In this document: piece by piece, positions 45,332 to 58,430 of the stretch
How the letters are laid out: each line of letters opens with the position of its first letter
Numbering within the stretch: position 1 is the first letter of the stretch
DNA from: Mesostigma viride
Lineage: Eukaryota > Streptophyta > Mesostigmatophyceae > Mesostigmatales > Mesostigmataceae
Assembly: GCA_009746045.1 (NCBI GenBank)
Contig: RPFO01000104.1
Span: forward strand, 5,910,895 to 5,974,894
DNA length: 64,000 nucleotides
Direction: 5' to 3'
Notes under the pieces: model-generated
What the model was told of the DNA's origin: nothing
The model's database searches: none
What the model saw: only the letters and a program-made list of their open reading frames with translations
Program-made: the position numbers and the translations under genes

Positions 45332-47930
45332 GCGGGCGAGAAGGCTTGGGGTTTTGCTGGCAGACGGGGGCCAGGGCCCCGCTCAGTAGCGCGGCCGGGG
45401 GTACGGGACAGAGTGGGGTGGGGTTGGCATGGCCAATTTCGCCTGGTCGCGTGATGTCACTATCAAATATATATATCACTTTCAACCCCGTGGGGAGCCG
45501 TGGGGGATGCCCCCTTTTATCTATTTCAGCAGGCCATGCGCGGCATCGGTGGCGTGCGGCAGCTGCGTCCTTGGTCCCGTCATGAAGCGTCATCATTGGT
45601 GCCATAGTCCGTGTTCACCAAGGCTGTCGAAGGGGGAGACCCATAAACCCCCGCCCGACAAGTGGTCGCCGTGCGAAGCTATTGGCAGTGGGGAGAGGAT
45701 CGAGGATCACCCCCGACGCGCCTCTACCTGATACGCGGGCATGTCGTGCCGAGCGCATGTCCGTGATTAGAGTGCGCATATATCTGTGTGTGTTTGGGTG
45801 TTCTGGAAGAGCATCTGCTTTGGGGGGGTTGGTACCCCACTTGGCTCGCTGCGCGTCACAAGCATGCAACACTGGGAGAATGGCCCGACTGGGATGGCAG
45901 CGCATGGGCCTGTCTGTAGCCGCGCGACGTCACCTCCACGTGCCCTGCCGGACATGAGCGTTGTTTCATGGATAGACCAACAGGGTACCCCTGCTCCCCC
46001 TCCGGCCACCATGCTCAGGCGTTGCCATGCACGGTTTCCTGCTCAGACACATGGGCAGGTGTGTCATTCGGTGGATCCCCCTTGGGTGGCATATGCTGGG
46101 GAAGGAAAATGTGCCGTGTGTGGGCGATGCACGTGCTATGGCTGCTTTTTCCATGCATGGCAGCGATGATGGGCTTGCTAGGTCCCAGCAGTCAGTTGGT
46201 TGCTGTAGTGGTCCCTCGGGTCATTCTTCTGGCATAAGCAACTGCTGTCCCTTGCTCAGCCGCACTAGGCATCAACCTTTCTTACCGCGCACCGGCGTGG
46301 GAGCTGTGTAGGGATGTGGTTGATGTGTCTCTGGGGCGCATCTGGACCAGCTTAGTACCCCTCTCGGCGTGCCTGCATACCAACCCTTGCTTGGGGCTGC
46401 ATGCGGCAGCTGCCAAGAGGCAGCTTGTCCCGGCCAACGCGTTACGGATGACCCCAGCAACCAGTGGCGATGGCACCCTAGCGGGTGGTGAGTGCGTGAG
46501 AGCACGGTGGGGGCATCGCCAGGGCCGTGAGCCGTTTCCGAGAACCTCGCGGCCTTTCCGGTTTGGTTACCCGCAGGGGCTGATGCTTACTGCTTTACGT
46601 AAGATGCCTGTCGAGCGCTGGGGTAGGTGCAGGAGTTGACGAGCCGTGTCACTCGCCACTGTCCTCCCAGGGGTCATGAATGGGATGCGTGGATGGTTTG
46701 GTGCTCTGTGCACGGGCAGCGGCACAGACGTCCTGCTGCGTGGCAGCGAATGCCGCATCACGGCGGGGCAGTCGGGTGGTCTGTAGCGGGTAGCAGGGAG
46801 CGACTTTTGGTCATTGTCGAATAAAGCGTCGCTGTGCGGCAGCCTTGCGGGGGCCATGGGTGAGGCACGTATGGTAAGGCTGATGTGGGTGCAGCGGGGA
46901 GGTTGCCATGGGTCGCATGCGCATGTTTTTTGCCACATGCGACGTGTCTCGCAATTGGCTGCAGCAAATGGTGCCCTGCTTAGGTGCCCTCTGCTGTTAT
47001 GGCCATTCCATTTCCGAACCTCAGGGCATGCCGATGTGCGCTGTTATTTTATTGGGAGGCGGAGGGTTCTTTGTGTGTGCAAGAAACTAGGAAATGCATG
47101 ATACTGGCGTGTCAGCTGCTGCGCAGGTTAGGTACCTCTCGATATTCCGAATAAGTTGTCAGTTTTGTTGTCGTCAAGGGCCACTTGTGCCGTATGATTA
47201 CGTGGCCAGGAAGTTTTGAACCAAGGTGCGATTGGTTGTGCAGGACTAGGCATTCTGGCTGGTGTAATGCAGCCGTCATCGGCACTTTCCATGGGTGCCT
47301 TGTGTACTTTAACCCGTACACATGGTATGCTCCTCGGAGTTGCGATAGAAGGTCAGGCTGGAATGTGATGCCAGTCGCGATGACACATTCCTGCGATGAT
47401 GTGCATGAGTTAGGCAACAATCCTTTCCAAGACGACATCTGTGGTTTAATTTCTTATATTCAATAAAGTCTCGGTATGTAAAAGCCAGTCCCCGCCCTGT
47501 AGTATGTAAAAGCCACTTCCCAGCCTCCTGGACTAGAGTGAAACGCGTGAATGCAACCTTACATTTCCAGCATGCGGACTGCGCGGTACATACGAATCCA
47601 AGAGCATGCAGGCTGCCCGTAATTGAGACAACTTGCCGGAAATAACCACCATCATGCCGAAAGCACACATTTGTTGTATAAAACACAGGAGCTGGGTGGC
47701 TGCACCCGGCCAGGCGGGCAGTCACATTTTAGAACCGGCTACCCGCCAACGTGCGGCTGTCCACTGGGACCTTTTTTCATGTGATTATTGCATCCCCGAG
47801 CACGATCGAGCCCGCACGCCTTTCTAACAAAATACCTGGTCTTGAAAATGGGCTTTGGGCGCGGCTTTGATGCTCCAGGGCTTCACGAGAGCTGTCGAAT
47901 GCCGTATAGAAGTCTGTGAGAGGAGGGGTT
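45332..47930. other. intergenic, no gene recognised
   Basis: This 2.6-kb stretch follows the DCD-polymerase stop. Both strands were read; short frames lack coding character or known motifs. TATGTAAAAGCCA is duplicated at about 47475 and 47505. Confidence 0.5.
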
Positions 47931-48450
47931 AATTAATCAATTAATTAATTAATTAATTAATAGGCAGACACGTACACGGCTAAATAATTCTAAATCATCA
48001 GCTGGTGTGGGGCCCATCATAGGCATACATGTACATCATAATGATCAGAATACATGTACATGGCTAAGCCTTGTACTATTCTACACTACTACTGCTATAA
48101 TAATAATGCCTTCAGCATTTAGCCAAGCCATGTCTATAATGGGACCCCCATGGATGTTGCATTAAGAATTTAGCCATGCTATGCCTATGCAGAGAGATGC
48201 TCTCTGTTGAGAAGCCATGCCCTAGCTCTTGTATAGCCATGATGATCTTCCTCCCCCGTGCCGGGATCCCCTTAGTTGGGTTGAACCCGAGACAGCATGG
48301 TGGTGCCGGTGCCCTTGAGGCACCTAGAGCAAGTGTTGCTTACATTCCACTCTTGCAGGAAGTAGCCCAGAATGTATTAAAAGCCATATGCCCCTTCTCC
48401 GGGATATGTGCTACATGTACTCCCAACGGAGTTATGTTTCTAATTAATTA
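47931..48450. mobile_element. mosaic of ORF1-element 3' regions
   Basis: An AATT tail (47931-47962) is followed by a minus-strand stretch matching the region after the ORF1 stop. A plus-strand 3' UTR (48110-48420) then ends in the stem-loop ACTCCCAACGGAGT and an AATTAATTAAT tail. No coding sequence is present. Confidence 0.65.
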
Positions 48451-48455
48451 ATCAT

Positions 48456-49420
48456 AATGTAGTCCCCTAGGCTGGGGTTGCTGAGTGTTCTGGGGCAGCG
48501 ATCGAGGGACCGGGGGTCGCTTGCCAGGGCTTGTGGCCGACGTAGATGGTCGCCTCCTTCCAGTTCACCGGCTTTCCTGCCGCTGTCTGCCGGAGCTGGA
48601 GGTAGGTCGGCCATAGCTCCCGTCGCCATTGTTGCTGCGCCAGGGTCAAGCCCGGCCCTCGTCCAGACTATGTAGTGAGTCCTCTCGAGCCGCTTGCGGC
48701 GTCTGAGGAACGAAATCTTGTCTGCCGGGTTCTCAAAGATAAGCAGCAGCGCGGAGGCGGTACGTCCCGCCTTACCCCGCGAGCGGGGAAGGCGGTGGGC
48801 CGCCAGCTTGATCTCACCAATGAGGCCCATGCGGCCAAGGATTCCTTTCTCAAACGCCTGCATGGGCAAGCGCCTGGCCTTCACGGAGTTCTCACCTTCC
48901 ACCAGGTCGAAGTTCTTGATGATGACGTTATAAGGCTGCGCTTGTTGAGCTCGGCCTCCTCGCAGAGGTCGAGTGTTTGTTGCTTGCTGGGCTGCAATGG
49001 TGGAGGCGGTGGAGCCGGTGGTGTGGTGCTTCAGCATGTCTGCCCAGGTCCAGTGGTTGGGAGGAGCATCGCCAGCTGGGCCAGTGGGGGCTGGCTTGGC
49101 GGCAATGTCCTTCACCACCTGGGCGGTGCTGGCCTGCGGTGTTTTGCAGGCACTCGTCGGATGGCGATGGGGTTGTCTTGGAGGCGCTTGTCGATGTCAC
49201 GGAGCTGGGCGGTGATGGTGTCCGTGGTGGAGGTGGTGGTGGAGGTGCCAGTGGCGGTGGAGGCGCAGGCGAGGAGAGTGGAGGTGGCGGTGGCCAGACT
49301 CAGTGGTGGAGAGGTGGGGGAGCTCGCATGCATGCCAGCGTGCTCAGTGCCCATATGGCGCTGCCACATCTGCAGCGAGGGGGGCCACGTGTTGCTCCGG
49401 AGGGCCTCCTTAAGGAGTCC
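48456..49420 (-). pseudogene. ORF1-only retroelement fragment
   Basis: The minus frame contains the RRM-like half of ORF1 (NVIIKNFDLVEGENS, HRLPRSRGKAG, NPADKISFLRRRKRLERT, a DLTLAQQQWRRELWPT-like segment in the overlapping frame) and the coiled-coil region. It is frameshifted at several places and lacks the N-terminus. Confidence 0.75.
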
Positions 49421-49844
49421 TGCATGAGGGGTTGGGCTGCTCAATGAGCCTAATTCTACCGTTAAGAACTTTGCGACGCCAATTTTTTTGTGTCGAATCA
49501 TCGCGAGTCTGAAGAGAAAGCCTTTACGCGGTAGTAATGACTGTAAGTAAGTACTTTCATGCATGTCATGCGCATGGGCATGCCGCGGAGTACATACTTC
49601 GCTAATCTCACTGGAATGAGATAGCTTAGGCATTATAGCACTCGGAACATGATATTAGCTCTGCATCAGTTACAGTACCTCAAACTAGCTCTGGCTCCAG
49701 CTTGCATGGCCAGCATTAGCTTGCGCTAATGCGCTTTAGTCGACGCTTTGAGCCTACCTTTCTTATACAGCATAAGCTACTAGTATGAGTCAGCCTACCT
49801 AAGTATGGTATTGCATGGTTGTATTGCACCCGGCCCGGCCCACG
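49421..49844. other. intergenic, nothing recognised
   Basis: This is a short unassigned stretch between two retroelement fragments. Confidence 0.4.
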
Positions 49845-52800
49845 ATCGCCACGAGCCACGAACCACGAGATAGCCATGGCTGACGGCGGAGCTCGTAACT
49901 TTCACGTTTGGGCCGCACCAAACTCCGCCGTGAATATCACAATCGCTTCGTCTTTTTAAGACGCACACGCTGCTATATTTTCCCGAAGCTATCACGCAAT
50001 ATTATGGCGAGCAAACGCTCCTCGATCTACTAAACGCAGCCTGGCGGCTGCGCGCTGAGCCCTAAAAATACCTCTGCAGCTCCGGCTGCGGCAGCTTCGC
50101 CCTCATCAGGCCTAGCTGGAAGGCAGCGGCGCCACTCTAGCTAGCCAAGTGCTGGTGGTCGCCCATGCAGGTCCCCCCTGGGCTTAATTGCCTCGCCCTC
50201 GGCATCGCCTGAGCCCAAGCGCAATCGCCCTGCCGCACCGAGCTGCCGGACCGAGCATGACTTTGAGTCTTTGACGCCTGAGCCAGCTTGCCCGGTTTTT
50301 TTGAACAGCCCCGAATCCGGCTCCTGGAGCACGTGTTTTACAGATGGGTCTCACGCCTCGCTCCTTGCCCTGTGCCAGCTCCTTTACACCAGTGACCATG
50401 CGCATACGCATGCAGTGGAGCTGACGGCCGGTTTTCCCACCGCGGGCCCGTGACGGCCACCAGCCCGGGCTGCCCTGCTGGTTTCGTCCTCGCCTTCAGC
50501 TCGCCGCTCAGACTCGTCTCCCTCCTTCAGCGCCCTGCCGACGACCTCTGCGGGGTCCCCTCCGGGCCCTCGACCGAAGCCACCTTCAGCTCCCTCCTTC
50601 AGGAGGCCATATCGCGCAGCACATGACACAGTCTCGCTGCCGGGATGTGGCAGCCGCATGGTGGGCAGCACGCTCATGGCTGCCGAGCTAGCTCCCCACC
50701 TTCTCCACCGCCACCTTCACCCTCCTCGCCTCCACCTCCGATCCACCACCACCACCGCCATGCACTGACCACCGACGCTGGCCATCACTGCCCAGCTCCG
50801 TGACATCGACAAGCACCTCTATAGGATAACGCCGGCATCGCCATCCGGAGTGCCGGCTGCAAAAGCCCGCAGGCCTCACCATCCAGGCGGTGAAGGTCAT
50901 TGCCGCCGGCATGGCGGCCAAGCCACCGGCGACAGCCCCCGCTGGCCCAGCAGCCGCCGGATGCTCCTCCCCCCCACTTGCAAACCTGGGCCGCCATGCT
51001 GCTGAACCACACCATGCACAACCACCACCGCCATCGCAGCACATGCAGCTCAAGCAGCAGACGTCGCGCTCGACCTAGCTCCGTGATCGAGGAGGCCGAG
51101 CTCGCATTGCATGACAAGCGCGGCGCCTTAATGTCATCGTAAAGCACTTCGAGTCTTCGACCTGGTGGAAGGTGAGAACTCTGAGAAGCTTGCACAGGCG
51201 TTTGCAGACAAAATCCTTGCCCCCATGGCCCTCATTGCTGAGCTCAAGATGGAGGCCCTCCGCCTTCCCCGCTCGCGGGGTACTTATAGTACAGCATTGT
51301 AAGGCGGGGCCGCCCCCGCTGCTGCTCATCTTTGAGAACATGCCTGATGGCAGACAATGATGAGCTTTCGTTCTTCAGACGCCGCAAGCGGCTCAAGAGG
51401 ACTCCGTACACTCTGGATCATCGACGACTTGACCCTGGCGCAGCAACAACGGCGACGGGAGCTATGGCCGACTTACCTCCAGCTCGGACCGGCAGATTAT
51501 TATAGCGGCGGTGAAAATTAAATTATAATTAAATTATAATATGATGGTTGTCTCCTTGATAACATGACTCCCTGGGTAGATCATGTAGCACTGACGTATT
51601 CCCTTGCTGGATGGATGGAGGTGGGCGAAGCCGCGAAAACCGAACTAAGCTAACTCTAAGCTAATTAACTAGAAAACCCTTACTACCCTACTCAGCAAAG
51701 CACCCCTAGCTTCCTCCTGGGGGGAGGGGGCTTGCCCTGCACAGGGGCCGGCGTGTGAGCCTAGCTGCATGGACAATCGTCTTCCACCTCTTAATTCTTG
51801 TCCTGCATAGCCGGCAGTGACTCGATCCAAGCAAGAGAGAGGGAGTGAATTCATGTGGTGTTCAAACTCAGAGCTGGGACCACTAGGCCGGCCAGCAACA
51901 TCTGGATCAATGTAGTTCATGGCAGGTTTACCCATCTTTCTAGGAAATTATGTCCTTGGGGCCAGGCCAGATCGTCAGGATGTGTCGCCCTGGTTGGCCA
52001 AGCCGCTGGGGGCCGCGGCCAGACCGAGGGCCGGCGGTGTCTACCTGACCAGGGTGCGAGCAAGATGTCCTACCAATGCATCCTACGCTGCCTAATCTCG
52101 TCCGAAATGAGAGGCATACCCCTGAGCACTGATACAAAGACTCTAATGATCGACCTATGTGTGGAAAACCCTACATTCAGGACCTGTCGAAGCATCCTGT
52201 AAACCGTGCCGTCCAGCCGGGCGGCCAGCGTGTCCGTGAGCGTCCATGCCTCGGCACCATATGTGAGCACCGTGAGGGGCCAGGACCTTGAAGAGCACGC
52301 GCTTGCCGGTGCTCGCCCAGGTCCTTCCAGCGCCAGTAGGGGTTGAGTGAGCGGAGCCAGCTGGCCCAGGCCAGGCCGATGCGGATGTCCACATCGTTGG
52401 CGGTGTCGGGAAGCATGCTCCCCAGTGAGCAGTTTGAAGCGCTCACTGAACGGGACCTCCGTCCCATCTAACAGCCGGCTGTGGCTGCTGCGGGCAAGTG
52501 AAACTGGTAGCCACAATCACCATCGCCTCAGTTTTGACACTAATCTCCAACGTACCCCACCGCCCGCGCCTCCAAGCCAGACAGTCCAGCCTGGTCTGAA
52601 TGTGCTCGGGGCGGACGATGAGGGTGGTATCATGCATCCACATAAATCAGGTCGGACAGGCGGTTTGTTAGATTGTAACCAGGGCCACCACTGCCGTGTT
52701 CGCGCCGGGCTCGAACCCCTTATAAGAGCAGTAAAGCGCGCACGTGCCCGGCGCATGACGTGATCCACGACAATCATGAACAGATAATAATGGGGACAGG

Positions 52801-53452
52801 ACACAGCCTTGCCACACCCCGCCGGCGTGGTGAAGGGGGAATGGTGGGGTATTGCCTTCCGCAGTCCGCACTAGCTACTGCCTGTGAGCCCTCATACAGC
52901 CGGCGGATGGCAGCTAGCAATAAAAGCGGCGGTGAAGAAGGCGGTATACTGGCCGGCCGGTATTATTACTCGGGCCGGGGGCGGTCATCTACGTCGGCCG
53001 CAAGCCCTGGCAGGCGACCCCCGCTGCCCCAGCACCCTCAGAAACTCCAGCCTAGGGAATCGACTCATAGCATTAGTGTAGAAAAGTCAAGGCTTAGCCA
53101 ACATGGGGCCCATGTACATGTATGCCTATATACGATGGGATCCGGCACACCAGATGATGCATTAGCATTAAGTTGTATACGGTCATGCTTTGGGCCCATG
53201 CACAGAGCTATACTCTCTGCTGAGATGCTGCATGCCCTAGCTATTGCCTAGTAGCCACAATCATCTTCCACCCCAATGTGTCCGCACCTTAGCTGCTGTC
53301 CAGAATACATGGAGGTGCAGGTGTTAATTCATAACTTAATTAATTAAGTAATTAGTGCACCCAGAGTACTGGTGGCTGTTCACACCCTCCACCTGCAGGT
53401 TGTAGCCCAGCGTGTATTAAAAAACATAGGCCCCCTAGCTTCTCAGGGCCAT
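49845..53452 (+). mobile_element. degenerate ORF1-only retroelement, interrupted by LINE-B
   Basis: GAGCCACGA repeats at the 5' end, a 5' UTR and a heavily mutated ORF1 run to 51503. The ORF1 end (GGTCATCTACGTCGGCC, HKPW-like region) and 3' UTR resume at 52937 and go to about 53450. The gap is the LINE-B insertion 51516-52924. Confidence 0.75.
51516..52924 (-). mobile_element. LINE-B copy with reverse transcriptase remnant
   Basis: It is flanked by the 12-bp direct repeat AGCGGCGGTGAA (51504-51515 and 52925-52936). On the minus strand GVWQGCVLSPLLS (RT motif), a decayed catalytic region, then LTVLTYGAEAWTLTDTLAA and ISDEIRQRRMHWVGHLART lie in different frames. The 3' UTR, stem-loop region and AATTA-rich tail follow at 51516-51570. 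The copy is 5'-truncated and inactive. Confidence 0.85.
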
Positions 53453-53453
53453 T

Positions 53454-54039
53454 AAAATTAAATTGAATTATAACATGACTCTGTTGGGAGATCATGTAGC
53501 ACATATTCCACTGCTTGCTGGATGGATATGGAGGTGGGCGAAGCCGCAAAACCGATCTAATCTAATAACTCTAAGCTAATCTAATATAGAAAATCCTAGC
53601 TACTCTACTCAGCAAAGCGCCCCTTCCTCTTGGGGGGAGGGGGCTTGCCCACCGACAGGGGCTGGCGTGTGAGCCTGGACAATCGTCTTCCACCTCTTCT
53701 TGTTAGATGCAGAGCAGTCCAATTATGTAAGCACGAGAGAGGGCCGGGAGTGAATGCGGTGTTCAAACGGGGATGGTCGACCACTATGTTGTAGGTCGGC
53801 CAGCAACTGCTGTAGTATAGGTCATGGCATGTTTACCCATCTTTCTAGGAATGTCCTTGGGGCCAGGCCAGGTCAGGATATGCCGCCCCGGCTGGCCAAG
53901 CCGCGGCTGAGGGCCGCCAGACCGAGGTCGGTGTCTACCTGACTGGTGCGAGCAAGATGTCCTACAAATGCTATCCTACGCTGTCTAATCTCGTCCGAAA
54001 TGCGAGGCATGCCCTGCATGGTACAAAGATTCTAAAGAC
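53454..54039 (-). mobile_element. LINE-B 3' fragment
   Basis: CTCAGGGCCATTAA at 53442-53455 and 54040-54053 marks the target duplication. The minus strand holds the ORF2 C-terminus, 3' UTR, stem-loop CTCTGTTGGGAG and AT tail. About 590 bp, 5'-truncated. Confidence 0.75.
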
Positions 54040-54053
54040 CTCAGGGCCATTAA

Positions 54054-54869
54054 TTAATTGATTAATTAATTAATTAGAAACATAATAACTCCGTTGGGAG
54101 TAGTAAATGTAGCTCATCACTCAATCCCAGAGAAGCCGCCCTTGGTCTGGCAGGCCCCATGCAGCGGCTTGGCCAGCCAGGGCGGCATATTCTGACCTGG
54201 CCTGGCCCCAAGGGCATTCCCAAAAGGGTAGGGAAACATGTCACGAACTACATCCAGATGTTGCTGGATCGACGACCTCGTGGTCCCAGCCCAGTTTGAA
54301 CACCGCATCCACTCTCTCTCCCTTCTTTGGACTGCCATGCAGAACAAGACGCAGTGGCAGTAGATTGTCAAGGCTCACACACCAGCCCCTGTGGGCAAGC
54401 CACCTCCCCCCAAGAGGAGGCGGCGTTTTGATGAGTAGTGTAGTTAGGATTTTTCTAGACTAGGTAGCTTAGAGTTAGGTTAGTTCGATTACGCGGCTCC
54501 TTCCACTCCACCCATCCATCAAGGAATATGTGCTACATGATCTCCCAACGGAGGCATGTTATCATTTAATTTTAATATCCCAGAGAAGGGGCATATGGCT
54601 TTGAATACATTCTAAGCTACTTCCTGCAAGGGTGGGAATGTAAACGACACTTGCTCGAGGTGCACCAGGACACCTGCACCCCCATGCACGATCTATCAAG
54701 CTCGACCCAGCTAAGGGGAGCTAGCCTGTCATGGGGAGGGAAGATCGATCAGCATGGCTATACAAAAGCTAAGGCATGGCTTCTCAGCAGAGAGTGGCTC
54801 TCTGCGTAGTCACAGCATAACTAAATAATAAAGCGAGGCATCATCTGGTGACAGTGTGGCGCGTCATGG
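54054..54869 (-). mobile_element. ORF1-element 3' region, interrupted by LINE-B
   Basis: The AATT tail and stem-loop lie at 54054-54105. The conserved 3' UTR continues at 54577-54800 (GAGAAGGGGCATATGGC, CAAGGGTGGGAATGTAAAC). The interruption is the 441-bp LINE-B insertion. Confidence 0.7.
54136..54576 (+). mobile_element. LINE-B 3' fragment with 12-bp target duplication
   Basis: ATCCCAGAGAAG at 54124-54135 and 54577-54588 flanks it. The plus strand holds the ORF2 C-terminus (GRHILTWPGPK-type region), 3' UTR, stem-loop CTCCCAACGGAG and a TTTAATTTTAAT tail. Confidence 0.85.
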
Positions 54870-56835
54870 GCACACATTAATTAATTTATTAATTGATTAG
54901 GAACACAACTCCGTTGGGAGTAAATGTACGTAGCACATATCCCGCACCAGCCAGAGAAGGGGCATATGGCTTTTAATACATTCTAAGCTACTTCCTGCAA
55001 GGGTGGGAATGTAAACGACACTTGCTCGAGGTGCACCAGGGCACCTGCACCCCCATGATCCAAGCTATACCCAGCTAAGGGGGAGCCTGTCATGGGGAGG
55101 GAAGATCAACATGGCTATACAAAAGCTAAGGCATGGGCACACACATGTACATGACTAATTAATGTTCATAAGTCAGCTGGTATAGGGCCTGTAGTATAGG
55201 CGTGCATGTACAAGGCCACTGTCTAACTATTCTACACTACTACTGCTGTATTCCCCTAAGCTGGGGCGTCTGGAGTCGCTGGGGCCGCTGTGGTCGCTGG
55301 GGTCGCGTGCCAGGGCTTGTGGCCGACGTAGATGGCCGCCCCCTTCCAGTACACCGGCTGTCCCGCGCCTTGGTCTGCCGGAGCTGGAGGTAGGTCGGCC
55401 ATAGCTCCCGTCGTCGTTGTTGCTGCGCCATGAGGGTAAAGTCGTCGTCCACGGTGAAGGGAGTGTTCTCGAGCCGCTTGCGGCGTCGGAGAAACGAAAT
55501 CTTGTCCGCTGGGCTCAGACGAGAAGAAGCGGGGGCACCCCTGCCTTGCCCCGCGCGCGGGGAAGGCGGTGGGCTGACACCAAGAAGGCCCATGCGATCA
55601 AGGATTTTGCTCTCAAACGCACGTGCAAGCTTCTCGGAATTCTCACCTTCCTCCATGTCGAAGTTCTTGAGTATGGCGTTAAGGCTGCGCTTGGCGAGCT
55701 CGGACTCCTCGCGAAGGTCGAGCTTCTGCTGCTGGAGCTGTGCTGCCACGGCCGGCGGAGGTGGTGGATGTGGTGTGCTGCTTTTAAGCATGTGCGCCCA
55801 GGTCGGGATCTAGTGGCCGAGGAGCATCGCCAGCCAGGCCAGCTGGGGCTGGCTTGGCGGCAATGTCCTTCACCGCCTGCATGGGCGGTGAGGCCTGCGG
55901 TGTTTTGCAGGACGTACTCGATGGCGATGGCATTGACAGTCCTTGAGGCGCTGTTCAATGTCGCGGAGCTGGGCGGTGATGGAGTCGGTGGACTGGCGGA
56001 GCCGGGGGCCCGGGGCCGGGCCGGGGGGGGGGGTGGAGGCGAGGAGGGTGGCGGTGGCGGTGGGGATGGTGGGGAGCTCAGCAGCCAGCGTGCGGCTCAC
56101 AGCTGCCACATCTGCAGCTAGGGGCGTCACGTGCTGTGAGATGGCTTCTTGGAGGTGGAGGAGGAAGGTGGATTCGGTCACTTTGGGGACCCAGAGGTCC
56201 GCGGCAGAGCGCTGAAGGATGGTAAAGAGGGCGGCGAGCTGAAGGCGCGGGCGGGACCAGTTGGTCAGGTAGTCAGGTCCGCGGTGGCCGGTGAGAAAAC
56301 CGGCCGTCAGGTCCATGGCAGAGGCGATTAAGGCTTTGGAGGCGCCGGCACAGGTCCAGAAGGGAGGCGTACGACCCATAGAACACGCGCTCCAGTATCT
56401 TGATGGGTGCACGTGTCGAAATAGCTGGGTCTGTCGACGTCAAAGGTGGCCGGAAAATAACTCGTCAACGTCAAAGTCGCGCTCAGACCAGCTAGGTTCG
56501 GCTGGGCGGCTGCGTTTGGGCTCAGGCGATGCAGAGCTAGGGCGAGGCATTAAGCCCGGGAGGGTTCGAGGCGACCACCAGTGCATGACTAGTGTCACCG
56601 CTGCCTGCCGGGCCTGAGGGCGAAGCTGCAGCCGGAGCTGCAGACGTATTCAGTTTTCAGGGCTTAGCGCAACCGCCAGGCTGCGTTGCGTCGAGGAGCG
56701 TTTGCTCGTCATATATTGCGTAAATAGCTTCGGAAAATTATATCAGCATGTGCGTCTTAGAAAGACGAAGCGATTGTGATATTCACAGCCAAATTTGGTG
56801 CTCAAACGTGAAATCCGCCATCAGCCATGGCTACC
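54870..56835 (-). mobile_element. near full-length ORF1-only retroelement
   Basis: The AATTAATT tail is at 54870-54892 and the stem-loop CTCCGTTGGGAG at 54909-54920. The 3' UTR runs to about 55240. ORF1 on the minus strand runs from about 56700 to 55250: MSKR-type start region degenerate, then HPSRYWSACSMGRTPP, KRSLNAILKNFDMEEGENS, SPADKISFLRRRKRLENTP, AQQQRRRELWPTYLQLRQTK. It has frameshifts, one at the G/C run near 56010-56028. The 5' UTR ends near 56835 without the terminal GTGGCTC repeats. No ORF2. Confidence 0.8.
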
Positions 56836-58430
56836 TCTCGACATCGACCAACGCCTCATCGACATCGACATCGACATCGACCAACGCCTATTTAAGGACA
56901 CCGCCATAGCCATCGAGTGCATGCAGAACACCGCCGGCATCACCGCCCATGCGGTGAGGGACATCGCCACCAAGCCAGCCCCCGCTGGCCCAGGCGACGA
57001 CGCCCCTCCCACCGAGACCTGGGCGGACCTGCTCAAGCACCACGCCACCTCCACCACCTCCACCATCGCGGCACAGCTTAAACAACAAGCCCTCGACCTC
57101 CGCGAGGAGGCCGACCGCACCCAGGGCAGCCACAATTAACGTCATAGTCAAGAACTTCGACCAGCCGGCAGGTGAGGACTCGACGACTCTTCAAGATTAC
57201 GGCATTTAAGCGCGACATTCTTGCCCCCATGCACATTACTGGTGAGCTGCGCAATGATGTCGGCTGTTCGCCTCCCCCACGCGCGGGGTAAGGCTGGCCC
57301 GGCACCCGTGCTCCTCACCTTTAAGTACATGGCGGACAAGGTGTTGTTTCTTAAATACCGCAAGAAGCTCTCGAGGACTCACTTCACGCTGGACGACGAC
57401 CTGACCCTGGCCCAGCAACAACGGAGACGCGAGCTATGGCCGACCTACCTCCAGATACGGCAAAGCGCAGGGGGGAAACCGGTATACTGGAGGGGGGACG
57501 TCATCCACGTCGACCACAAGCCTTGGCAGGCACCCCCAGTCTAGGGAATATAGCAGTAGTGTAGATTTAAGGCTTAGCCTACCACGCGGCCCTTGGTCTG
57601 GCCGGCCCCCAGCGGGTTGGCCAGCCAGGGCGGCATATTCTGACCTGGCCTGGCCCCAAGGGCATTCACAAAAGGGTAGGGAAACATGTCACGAACTACA
57701 TCCAGATGTTGCTGGACGACCTAGTGGTCCCAGCCCAGTTTGAAAACCGTGATCCACTCTCTCTCCCGTCTTTGGACTGCCATGCAGGACAAGACACGGT
57801 GGCAGAAGATTGTCAAGGCTCACACGCCCGACCCTGTGGGCAAGCCCCCTCCCCCCAAGAGGAGGAGGCGTTTTGATGAATAGTGTAGTAAGGATTTTCT
57901 AGACTAGATAGCTTAGAGTTAGGTTAGTTCGATTACGCGGCTTCCTCCACTCCACCTGGCATCCATCATGGAATATGTGCTACATGATCTCCCAACGGGG
58001 GCATGTTATAATTTAATTTTTATTTTTTTTTACCACACGGCCCCAGCGCATGTGCGCCCATAATGGCCATGGATGATGCATTTAAGAATTTATCCACGCC
58101 ATGCCTACAACGGGACCCCCATGGATGTTGCACTAAGAATTTAGCCATGCTATGCCTATGCAGAGAGATGCTCTCTGTCGAGAAGCCATGCCCTAGCTTT
58201 TGTATAGCCATGATGATCTTCCCCACCTATGACGGGCTCCCCTTAGCTGGGCGTTGCCCGAGACTCTGGGTGGTGCAGGTGCCCTAGTGCACCTAGAGCA
58301 AGTGTTGTTTACATTCCCACCCTTGCAGTCCTGAAGTAGCTTAGAATGTATTATAGGCCATATGCCCCTTAGATCAAGGGCTATGTGCTACAGATACTCC
58401 CAACGGAGTTATGTTCCTAATTAATTAATT
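56836..58430 (+). pseudogene. ORF1-only retroelement 3' half, interrupted by LINE-B
   Basis: The plus-strand coiled-coil part (QRLFKDTAIAIECMQNTAG, DLLKHHATSTTSTIAAQLK) and RRM-like part (PHARGKAGPAPVLLTFKYMA, DDDLTLAQQQRRRELWPT, PVYWRGDVIHVDHKPW) end in a TAG at 57542. The 3' UTR resumes after the LINE-B insertion at 58044 and ends with the stem-loop ACTCCCAACGGAGT and tail at 58430. At 56838-56895 a short ATCGACATCGAC tandem array is present. Confidence 0.8.
57593..58031 (+). mobile_element. LINE-B 3' fragment
   Basis: ACCACGCGGCCC (57581-57592) and ACCACACGGCCC (58032-58043) are a 12-bp target duplication with one mismatch. Inside are the ORF2 C-terminus (PGPKGIHKRVGK, MLLDDLVVPAQFEN, PPPPKRRRRF before the stop), 3' UTR, stem-loop CTCCCAACGGGGG and AATTT tail. 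Confidence 0.85.

Noticed and set aside
46027-46640. Short plus-strand frames downstream of the DCD-polymerase gene
   Set aside because: No motif, no splice-compatible partners and no coding bias; treated as intergenic.
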